NCBI GenBank assembly: GCA_026397725.1
Contig: JAPLUI010000303.1
Location: 1 to 55,536 of the forward strand
Direction: 5' to 3'
Source: Verrucomicrobiota bacterium
Lineage (GTDB): Bacteria; Verrucomicrobiota; Verrucomicrobiia; Verrucomicrobiales; Akkermansiaceae
DNA: 55,536 nucleotides
Below, piece by piece: positions 45,552 through 51,961 of the stretch (positions within the stretch are counted from its first letter, which is position 1; each line of letters begins with the position of its first letter). The translations under genes and the position numbers were made by a program. The notes below the pieces were generated by a model. It was not told the origin of the DNA and did no database searches. It worked only from the letters and a program-made list of their open reading frames with translations.

Positions 45552-45645
45552 GCCAGCCGCAGTGGTGGGGGCAAGCGTGGTTCGTCGCGAGGTGTCGCGA
45601 GCTTGACAGCGGCGTTCGGGAGGCTATCTTGGGCAGCGGAAAACG

Positions 45646-45990
45646 ATGAAGACGCAACTCCTAACTGCTGCATTGACAACGGTTCTCGTGTTCGGTTGTG
45701 CCTCTTCGGCACCCCCGCAAGGGCGGGCGGACTTGCTGGATTTCCTGGCCGACGGGCAGACGCGCCAGCGGCAGGTTCTGGCTCGGCTGGGGGATCCTTC
45801 CGGGCGCTTTGAGGGCGGCAACATCCTCACCTATCGCCTGGGTTATGATCCTGCCAGCAAAGGTTACCAAGTGGTCGAGCGCGAGGACGGAACTTCCGGT
45901 TGGCCGACGTGGCTGCGGGCGAAATTCAGTCTCGTGATGGTGTTTGATGACGAGGTGCTGCGCAAACATTCCTTGGTGGAGGTGAATTGA
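45646..45990 (+). CDS. Small lipoprotein
   Basis: A 114-residue protein with a lipoprotein signal peptide: a hydrophobic segment ending VFGC, with Cys18 followed by ASS. The mature part contains TRQRQVLARLGDPSGRFEGG, similar to the BamE/SmpA-type 'G.T...V...LG.P' pattern, and then short beta-strands ending in FSLVMVFDDEVLRKHSLV. It is followed after 1 base by the next lipoprotein gene, so the two are probably translated together. Function is unknown; the shared fold suggests an envelope-assembly or accessory role. Confidence 0.7.
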   Translation: MKTQLLTAALTTVLVFGCASSAPPQGRADLLDFLADGQTRQRQVLARLGDPSGRFEGGNILTYRLGYDPASKGYQVVEREDGTSGWPTWLRAKFSLVMVFDDEVLRKHSLVEVN

Positions 45991-45991
45991 C

Positions 45992-46843
45992 ATGAACCCA
46001 TCAGTGAGCCGTGATTTCCCCGCCGCGAACCGCTGGCACGCAGGGTCGCGCCGGTGCTTGGTCGCGGCCTTGGCCTGTGGCGTCACGGGCTGCATCATCC
46101 CCACGCCGTGGATCGATTCCGGCGCGGCGCGGCACAACATCCGCAAGGAAACCCCCGGCCAATTCCAGCCAGGCCGCACGACGCGGGCGGAAGTGATGCT
46201 CGCGCTCGGCGAGCCTGACGCGGTGGCCCCTGACGAGCGCAAACTGGCCTACCGCTCCGAGAAAATCTGCGCGATCTGGTTGGTGGGCGGCAGCTATTCC
46301 GGCGGGGGCGGATCGCTTGAAAAAGACGACTACCTCGTCTTCCAGTTTGACGCGGGTGGCCGCTTGCGGAAAACGGAGCGCTCGTCGCATTGGTTGACTT
46401 CCGCCGCCCTCGACCGGAAACTCGGCACAACCGCCCCTGCGGCATCCCGGCGGGACGCGGGCATCCGCACCGAGACCCGCGCGAACTGGCTGTCGGGCGT
46501 CGATGATTTCAAGGCACGGGGGGTCACCGAAGCAAAATGGGTGCCGGGCAAGTTGGTGCTGACCGCTTCCGAACTGCGGTTCTTCTCACGGAGCAAGTTT
46601 GCCAACGCCCCGCCGATCTTCATTCTGCCATACACCACGATCACCGAGGCCAGCGAGGACAAGTTGTTCATCGGCAGCTTGCTCGCGGTCCGAACCCGGA
46701 CGGGCAAACACTATGCGTTTCAGATCCAGGGCGACTCGGCATGGAGCATCGACCGCCAGGCGCTGCGTGAGATCCGCGACTTCCTGGACTCGAAAATTCA
46801 TCGCCACCCCGCCGTCAAGGACGCGGCAGCGCGCTCCCCCTGA
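45992..46843 (+). CDS. BamE/SmpA-like lipoprotein with C-terminal extension
   Basis: A 283-residue protein. The N-terminus runs through a hydrophobic segment ending GVTGC (lipobox, Cys34). Residues about 55-100 show the BamE-type pattern (FQPGRTTRAEVMLALGEPD, then AYRSEKICAIWLVGG). Residues about 170-270 look like a small beta-barrel with VLTASELRFFSRSKF and SLLAVRTRTGKHYAFQIQG, which recalls PH-like domains. It starts 1 base after the previous lipoprotein stop codon. An outer-membrane location is likely; the function is not known. Confidence 0.65.
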   Translation: MNPSVSRDFPAANRWHAGSRRCLVAALACGVTGCIIPTPWIDSGAARHNIRKETPGQFQPGRTTRAEVMLALGEPDAVAPDERKLAYRSEKICAIWLVGGSYSGGGGSLEKDDYLVFQFDAGGRLRKTERSSHWLTSAALDRKLGTTAPAASRRDAGIRTETRANWLSGVDDFKARGVTEAKWVPGKLVLTASELRFFSRSKFANAPPIFILPYTTITEASEDKLFIGSLLAVRTRTGKHYAFQIQGDSAWSIDRQALREIRDFLDSKIHRHPAVKDAAARSP

Positions 46844-46904
46844 GTGCCACTGCGGCGTGGGCGACCCGCGGCACCGGCAGGCTCCGGGAAATCTCGAAAT
46901 AAAT

Positions 46905-46944
46905 TTAGAATTATTCTTGATATTGGTCTTTTCGCCCGTAGGTT
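46905..46944 (+). promoter_or_regulatory. PerR/Fur-box-like palindrome and putative promoter of the suf operon
   Basis: In an AT-rich island, TTAGAATTATTCTTG (46905-46919) contains the perfect core AGAAT-T-ATTCT and matches 11 of 15 bases of the PerR consensus TTATAATTATTATAA as I recall it. It overlaps a possible -35 (TTGATA, 46917-46922), with TAGGTT 16 bases further on as a weak -10. The regulator gene begins ten bases later, so a very short leader would result. This is a candidate autoregulatory operator. Confidence 0.5.
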
Positions 46945-46953
46945 TCCGCCGCC

Positions 46954-47382
46954 ATGCTGCTGAGAACTTCACCCAAACGCCCGCAAGCCGCGATTCCTGA
47001 CGAAATCGACGGGCTGCGGATGACGCGCCAGCGGCAGGAGGTTTACCGGGTATTGCTGGCGGCGCGGAATCACCCGACGGTGAACGAGGTGTTCATGCGC
47101 GTGAAGAACGGTCTGCCCAACATTTCCCTGGCCACGGTCTATAATTGCCTTGAGGCGCTGGTGGAGCACAGCCTGGTCCGGCAGGTGAATTTCGAGCGCG
47201 AACCATCCCGCTACTGCCCGAACCTCGAAGACCACGGGCATTTCCAGGACAAACGCACCGGCGTGATTCACGATGTGAAATTCAAGCCCGGCAGCAAGCT
47301 CGCCGATGTGCTGGACCTCCCATCCGGAGCGGTCATCGAGGACTTCGAGATCAACCTGCGCGGCCAATTGCGCTTGTCGTGA
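46954..47382 (+). CDS. Fur-superfamily regulator (PerR/Irr-like) lacking structural zinc cysteines
   Basis: A 142-residue protein with the Fur winged-helix pattern (LRMTRQRQEVYRVLL, HPTVNEVF, ISLATVYNCLEALVEHSLV). Regulatory metal ligands partly correspond to PerR: His40, His94 and His96 in DHGHF, and Asp107. The position of the PerR oxidation-related Asp (after SRF/SRY) is Cys88. The CxxC pairs that bind structural zinc are both absent, as in rhizobial Irr. The only cysteines are Cys65 and Cys88. It lies 79 bases upstream of sufC in the same orientation, so it probably controls the Fe-S assembly operon in response to iron or oxidant. The start codon is not certain, as Met23 would also give a Fur domain. 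Confidence 0.85.
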   Translation: MLLRTSPKRPQAAIPDEIDGLRMTRQRQEVYRVLLAARNHPTVNEVFMRVKNGLPNISLATVYNCLEALVEHSLVRQVNFEREPSRYCPNLEDHGHFQDKRTGVIHDVKFKPGSKLADVLDLPSGAVIEDFEINLRGQLRLS

Positions 47383-47461
47383 CCCCCATTGCCACCTACA
47401 CCGCCCGACCCATTTCCCAACATTTCCCACCTCCTGTTCAAACGACCCCGCATTCCACCCC

Positions 47462-48214
47462 ATGAGCCTCCATATCCAAGACCTTCGCGCCACCCTTGAA
47501 GACGGCACCGCAATCCTCAAAGGCGTCAGTCTCACCGTGCCCAAAGGTGAAGTCCATGCCATCATGGGCCCCAATGGCTCGGGCAAATCCACCCTCTCCA
47601 AGGTCATCGCCGGTCACGCCGGTTACCTCGTCACGGGTGGCACCGTTACCTTGGATGGCGTGGACCTCTTCCCCATGTCCATTGATGAACGCTCCCGCGC
47701 CGGGATCTTCCTCGCCTTCCAGTATCCCTCCGAAGTCCCGGGCGTTTCCAACGCCAATTTCATCCGTGCCGCCCTCCAGGCCCGGCTGCCGCAAGGCGAG
47801 GAAATCGACGCCGTGGCCTACTACAAGACCCTCTATGGGAAAATGGATCTGTTGGAAATCGACCGCAAGTTCACCGCCCGCTCGGTCAATGAAGGGTTTT
47901 CCGGCGGCGAGAAAAAGCGCAATGAAATCCTCCAACTCATGATGCTGGAGCCGAAGTACGCCATCCTCGATGAAACCGATTCCGGCCTCGATATCGACGC
48001 GCTGAAAATCGTCGCCAGGGGGGTCAATGCCCTGCGTTCGCCCGCCCGCTGCTTCCTGCTCATCACCCACTACCAACGCCTCCTCGATTATATCAAGCCG
48101 GACCATGTGCATGTCATGGCGGACGGGCGCATCGTCCGCTCCGGCGGCCCCGCGCTCGCCCTCGAACTCGAGGCCAACGGCTACGAATTCCTCAAGGATC
48201 TCGCCCTCACCTGA
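47462..48214 (+). CDS. sufC: SufC, ABC-type ATPase of Fe-S cluster assembly
   Basis: A 250-residue ATPase. The ATG at 47462 gives the family-standard start (MSLHIQDLRATLEDGTAIL); the upstream open frame covers the intergenic region only. Walker A is GPNGSGKST (36-44), the ABC signature is FSGGEKKRNEI, and Walker B is YAILDETDSGLDIDAL, the variant that is characteristic of SufC. It forms the SufBC2D scaffold complex in the cytoplasm and powers its rearrangement. It is followed by sufB after 39 bases. Normal length and motifs. Confidence 0.97.
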   Translation: MSLHIQDLRATLEDGTAILKGVSLTVPKGEVHAIMGPNGSGKSTLSKVIAGHAGYLVTGGTVTLDGVDLFPMSIDERSRAGIFLAFQYPSEVPGVSNANFIRAALQARLPQGEEIDAVAYYKTLYGKMDLLEIDRKFTARSVNEGFSGGEKKRNEILQLMMLEPKYAILDETDSGLDIDALKIVARGVNALRSPARCFLLITHYQRLLDYIKPDHVHVMADGRIVRSGGPALALELEANGYEFLKDLALT

Positions 48215-48253
48215 GCCATCTCGAATTTGCAATCCGCAATCTCCAGCCTTGCC

Positions 48254-49690
48254 ATGTCCTACGCAGCCAGTTTCATCCTCGATTCGGAGACCCACGAGGC
48301 GATCGACATCGACCGTTCCAAGGGCGACTTCACCTTTCCCGAGCGCAACAAGTTTGACGCCGGGCGGGGCCTGACCGCCAAGACCATCGATTACATCTGT
48401 GACGTCAAGCAGGATCCGCAATGGCTGCGCGACTTCCGCCACAAGGCCCTGAAGGTGTTCTGTGACAAGCCGCTGCCCACCCACTGGGCGAGCAAGGATC
48501 TGGCAAGCATCAACTTCGATGAGATCCGCTATTATCTATCCGATGGGGAGAAGCCCAAGCGCTCGTGGGACGAGGTGCCGGACGACATCAAACGCACCTT
48601 TGACCGGCTCGGCATTCCCCAACAGGAACGCGCGTTCCTGGCCGGGGTCGAGGCCCAATACGATTCCGAGGCCGCCTATTCGAACGTCAAGGAGGAACTC
48701 ACCAAACAAGGGGTGATCTTCGTCAACTCCACCGAGGGGCTGCACCAGCACGAGGAGGTTTTCCGCCCGTGGTTCGGCAAGGTGATTCCCACTGCGGATA
48801 ACAAATTCGCCGCGCTCAACTCTGCGGTGTTCTCCGGCGGCTCGTTCATCTACATCCCCAAGGGCGTGAAGCTCAAGCAACCGCTGCAAGCGTATTTCCG
48901 CATCAACTCGGAAAACTTCGGCCAGTTCGAGCGCACCCTCATCATTGCCGATGAAGGCGCGGAACTCATGTATATGGAGGGCTGCACCGCGCCGAAGTTC
49001 GAGACCGCCACCCTCCACTCCGCGGTGGTCGAACTCGTCGCCCTCAAGGGTGCCAGAATTCAATACGTCACCGTGCAAAACTGGTCGTCCAACGTGTTCA
49101 ACCTCGTCACCAAGCGCGGCCTGGCCATGGAGGACGCGGAAGTCCGCTGGATCGATTGCAACATCGGATCGCGCCTCACCATCAAGTACCCCGGCGTCAT
49201 CATGAAAGGCCGCCGCGCCCGTGGCGAAGTCATTTCCATCGCTCTCGCCAACACCGGCCAGCACCAGGATACCGGGGCCAAGATGATCCACGCCGCCGAT
49301 GAGACCACGTCTAACATCGTCTCCAAGTCCATCTCCGTCGGCCGCGGCCGTGCCACCTACCGCGGCCAGGTGCATATTCCCAAGCACCTCAAGGGCTGCA
49401 AGAACAACACCGAGTGCGACGCGTTGCTCATCAATGCCAACAGCCGCACCGACACCTATCCGGCCATCACCGTGAAGGGCAACCGCCACTTCACCCAGCA
49501 CGAGGCCTCCGTGTCCCAGGTTTCCGCGGACATGCTCTTCTATCTCATGCAGCGCGGCCTCAATCAGGGCCAGGCCATGTCCCTCGCCGTCAACGGCTTC
49601 ATCAACGATCTGGTCCGCGAATTCCCCATGGAATACTCAGTTGAACTCAAACGTCTCATCGACCTCGAAATGGAGGGCTCGGTGGGTTGA
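48254..49690 (+). CDS. sufB: SufB, Fe-S cluster scaffold subunit
   Basis: A 478-residue protein from the ATG at 48254 (MSYAASFILDSETHEAIDID); an in-frame ATG 27 bases upstream is less likely. The SufB pattern is complete: GLTAKTIDYICDVKQDPQW, the GSFIYIPKGVKLKQPLQ strand, EGCTAPKFETATLHSAVVEL, and the right-handed beta-helix with GVIMKGRRARGEVISIA. The conserved Cys388 lies in NNTECDALLIN and HEASVSQVSADMLFYLMQRG follows. It assembles Fe-S clusters with SufC and SufD. It is followed after 16 bases by the HicB-like gene. Confidence 0.97.
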   Translation: MSYAASFILDSETHEAIDIDRSKGDFTFPERNKFDAGRGLTAKTIDYICDVKQDPQWLRDFRHKALKVFCDKPLPTHWASKDLASINFDEIRYYLSDGEKPKRSWDEVPDDIKRTFDRLGIPQQERAFLAGVEAQYDSEAAYSNVKEELTKQGVIFVNSTEGLHQHEEVFRPWFGKVIPTADNKFAALNSAVFSGGSFIYIPKGVKLKQPLQAYFRINSENFGQFERTLIIADEGAELMYMEGCTAPKFETATLHSAVVELVALKGARIQYVTVQNWSSNVFNLVTKRGLAMEDAEVRWIDCNIGSRLTIKYPGVIMKGRRARGEVISIALANTGQHQDTGAKMIHAADETTSNIVSKSISVGRGRATYRGQVHIPKHLKGCKNNTECDALLINANSRTDTYPAITVKGNRHFTQHEASVSQVSADMLFYLMQRGLNQGQAMSLAVNGFINDLVREFPMEYSVELKRLIDLEMEGSVG

Positions 49691-49706
49691 AACCTCAAAC
49701 ACAAGC

Positions 49707-49868
49707 ATGAAAGCTGCGTTCACATACTGGAAAAATGGGGACTTCTTCATTGGGTATCTCGATGAATATCCGGAATACCAGACCCAGGGAGAGTCACTTG
49801 CAGACCTTGAGGCACATCTGCTGGATCTTTACGCGGACCTGTCACCGCCGCAAATGCCCACGCCATGA
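49707..49868 (+). CDS. Orphan HicB-like small protein, translationally coupled to sufD
   Basis: A 53-residue protein starting at the ATG at 49707. It matches the partial RNase-H-like fold of HicB antitoxins: MKAAFTYWKNGDFFIGYLDE, then a YPEYQTQGESLADLEAHLL turn-helix. The DNA-binding C-terminal domain of longer HicB proteins is absent. No HicA-like toxin (short, double-stranded-RNA-binding-like with a GSHH motif) is seen on either side. Its TGA (49866-49868) overlaps the sufD ATG (49865-49867). Known relatives neutralise HicA; a role within Fe-S assembly is speculative. Confidence 0.75.
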   Translation: MKAAFTYWKNGDFFIGYLDEYPEYQTQGESLADLEAHLLDLYADLSPPQMPTP

Positions 49869-51148
49869 CCACCACCCCCCCGCAGACGTCCACCACTTTC
49901 CCCGCCTGGTTCGCCGCCCGCCAGCAAACCGCATGGACCCGCTACCTTGCCACACCCACACCCAAGCGCGGCGACGAAACCTGGCGCTTCTCTAACATAA
50001 AGCAGCTTGACTTTGCCGGATTCACCAGCGCTGCGGGCCTGCCGCCGGATGCCGATGCCCTGATCGCCCGCGCCACCGGCCTGGCCGCCACTGCGGCGAA
50101 GTTTGTCTTCATCAATGACATCCTCGCCCAGGCGCACTCCAGTCTTCCTGCCGGAGTCGTCTGCCTGTCCCTGGCCGAGGCGCTGGTTTCCCACAGTGCC
50201 CTGGTGGAGGCGCATTTCATGAAACAGGAAACCCGCCTTGGGTCGGCCAAATATGCCGCACTGCACGAAGCCTCGCTCACCAATGGCATGTTCATTCACG
50301 TCCCGGACGGAGTCGAGGTCGCTGGCACCATCGAAATCCACCACTGGCTCGTCGGTGCCAACACGGTGATTTTCCCACATTCCCTCATCGTCACCGGCAC
50401 CCACGCCAAGGTCCGGGTCCTGGAAATCTTCCGTTCGGCGGAGGATGCCCAGCCTGGCCTCGCGATCACCGTCAATGACCTGAGCGCCGGGCCGGGATCC
50501 AGACTCGACCATGTCGCCATTCAGGCGTTCAACGAAGTCACCCGGGTCATTCAGATCAACGAAACCGCAGCCGCCCGCGACGCCGCCACCACCGGCTTCA
50601 TCCTCAACACCGGCGCCGCCTGGGCCCGCAACGAATCGCTCTCACGCCTGGAAGGCACGGGCGCCCGCTCCGACATGCTGGCCGTCTCCGTGCCGGCCCG
50701 CAGCCAGGAGTACGACCAGCGCACCTTCCAGCACCATGTTTCGCCGGGTGCCTGCTCGGATCTCCTCTACAAGAATTCGCTCTACGATTTTTCCAGCACG
50801 ATCTTCTCCGGACTCATCTTCGTCGATGAGGGTGCGCATCACACCGATGCCTATCAGACCTGCCGCAATCTGCTGATGAGTGATACTTGCGAAGCCAACT
50901 CCATGCCCGGCCTTGAGATCAACGCCGACCAGGTCAAATGCTCGCACGGCAGCACCTCCTCGCCAATCAGCGACGAGGAGATCTTCTATCTCCGCACCCG
51001 CGGCGTTGACATCAGCAGTGCCCGCCAGCTCATTGCCCGCGGGTTTTCCATCGAAGTCGTCGAACGCCTCGGCGATGACTCGCTCGAGGCACTCGTGATC
51101 GGGTTCATTGACGACAAATTCGCCCACCTTGCCACCGGCGGAGCATGA
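49865..51148 (+). CDS. sufD: SufD, Fe-S cluster assembly scaffold subunit
   Basis: A 427-residue SufD-type protein beginning in the stop codon of the HicB-like gene. The N-terminal helical part (FPAWFAARQQTAWTRYLATP, RGDETWRFSNIKQLDFAG) is followed by the beta-helix core (HVPDGVEVAGTIEIHHWL, HHVSPGACSDLLYKNSLYD) and the conserved end ADQVKCSHGSTSSPISDEE, where the Cys-Ser-His segment carries the SufD histidine implicated in iron handling. The last helices (RGVDISSARQLIARGFSIE) are standard. It pairs with SufB on SufC dimers. No sufS, sufE or sufU gene follows in this window. Confidence 0.95.
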   Translation: MTTTPPQTSTTFPAWFAARQQTAWTRYLATPTPKRGDETWRFSNIKQLDFAGFTSAAGLPPDADALIARATGLAATAAKFVFINDILAQAHSSLPAGVVCLSLAEALVSHSALVEAHFMKQETRLGSAKYAALHEASLTNGMFIHVPDGVEVAGTIEIHHWLVGANTVIFPHSLIVTGTHAKVRVLEIFRSAEDAQPGLAITVNDLSAGPGSRLDHVAIQAFNEVTRVIQINETAAARDAATTGFILNTGAAWARNESLSRLEGTGARSDMLAVSVPARSQEYDQRTFQHHVSPGACSDLLYKNSLYDFSSTIFSGLIFVDEGAHHTDAYQTCRNLLMSDTCEANSMPGLEINADQVKCSHGSTSSPISDEEIFYLRTRGVDISSARQLIARGFSIEVVERLGDDSLEALVIGFIDDKFAHLATGGA

Positions 51149-51212
51149 AATTCCATTGCATGCTGAGCCAACGTCCCTCGCACAACCATCACAGCAGACC
51201 CAGGAACGGCAG

Positions 51213-51836
51213 ATGTCGGAAGCACCAGAACACCGCAGATCGGGCATTGAACGCCGCAGAAAGCCTGTATCATACTTGATTGCCGCGCTGTTGCTCGCAC
51301 TTCTCGTCTTCACCAAAGCGGCCAATTTTGGCTCCGTTCAGCATGTGGTGCTGGAGCAGTTCGGTTTCATCCTGGTGTTTGTGGCGGTGCTCGGGCGCAT
51401 CTGGTGTACCCTTTACATTGCGGGTAGAAAGAACAAGCAGTTGTGTACGGTCGGCCCGTATGAGATTTGCCGGAACCCGCTCTACTTGTTCTCCTTTGTC
51501 GGGCTGTTTGGCATTGTCGTGGCGGCAGGCAGCATCCTGCTGGCGATCCTGTCAGCCGCAGCCTATCTGGTTTATTATCATGGGGTGATTCGCGGCGAAG
51601 AGCAGCGCCTGGCAGCGATTTTCGGGGCGGATTTCGCCCGCTATGTGGCTGCCACGCCGCGGTTTTGGCCCAAGTGGAAAATCTCCGGGAACGCGACTGT
51701 GCTCCATGTGGACAGCCGGATTTTCACCCGCTCGCTGTTGGAAGTCATTTGGTTTCTGTTTCTCGTCGTCTTTATCGAGATTGTCGAGGTCGTCAAGTCC
51801 AAGGACCTCTTGAGTACCATCGTGCTGCCCTTTTGA
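51213..51836 (+). CDS. Isoprenylcysteine carboxyl methyltransferase-like membrane protein
   Basis: A 207-residue integral membrane protein. I prefer the ATG at 51213 because the longer frame from 51108 would overlap the sufD end by 41 bases and add a hydrophilic tail. It has about five hydrophobic segments (YLIAALLLALLVF, FGFILVFVAVLG, YLFSFVGLFGIVVAAGSIL, then AAAYLVYYHGVI) and the ICMT/PEMT-type pattern VGPYEICRNPLYL followed by EEQRLAAIFGADFARYVAA, the SAM-binding part of the family. The two C-terminal helices (SLLEVIWFLFLVVFIEIVE) fit as well. The substrate in bacteria is generally unknown. It lies 64 bases after sufD and may be its last co-transcribed gene, though function need not be related. 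Confidence 0.85.
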   Translation: MSEAPEHRRSGIERRRKPVSYLIAALLLALLVFTKAANFGSVQHVVLEQFGFILVFVAVLGRIWCTLYIAGRKNKQLCTVGPYEICRNPLYLFSFVGLFGIVVAAGSILLAILSAAAYLVYYHGVIRGEEQRLAAIFGADFARYVAATPRFWPKWKISGNATVLHVDSRIFTRSLLEVIWFLFLVVFIEIVEVVKSKDLLSTIVLPF

Positions 51837-51961
51837 CTGGTTTTTCCGGGTTCATGGTCTTTTCATGTGATCGATTTTCCGTTGCGCAGGGATCTTGCCG
51901 GGACGGTGGCGCGAGTGCCCTTGAAGTTCCGGATGTTGGCGACCATCCAATCGTAAATCGC

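Noticed and set aside
47306..47461. Longer N-terminus for SufC
   Set aside because: The extension overlaps the end of the Fur-type gene and lacks family similarity; SufC proteins start at the chosen Met.
49707..49868. A complete HicAB toxin-antitoxin pair
   Set aside because: No HicA-like frame exists next to the HicB-like gene; sufB and sufD flank it closely on both sides.
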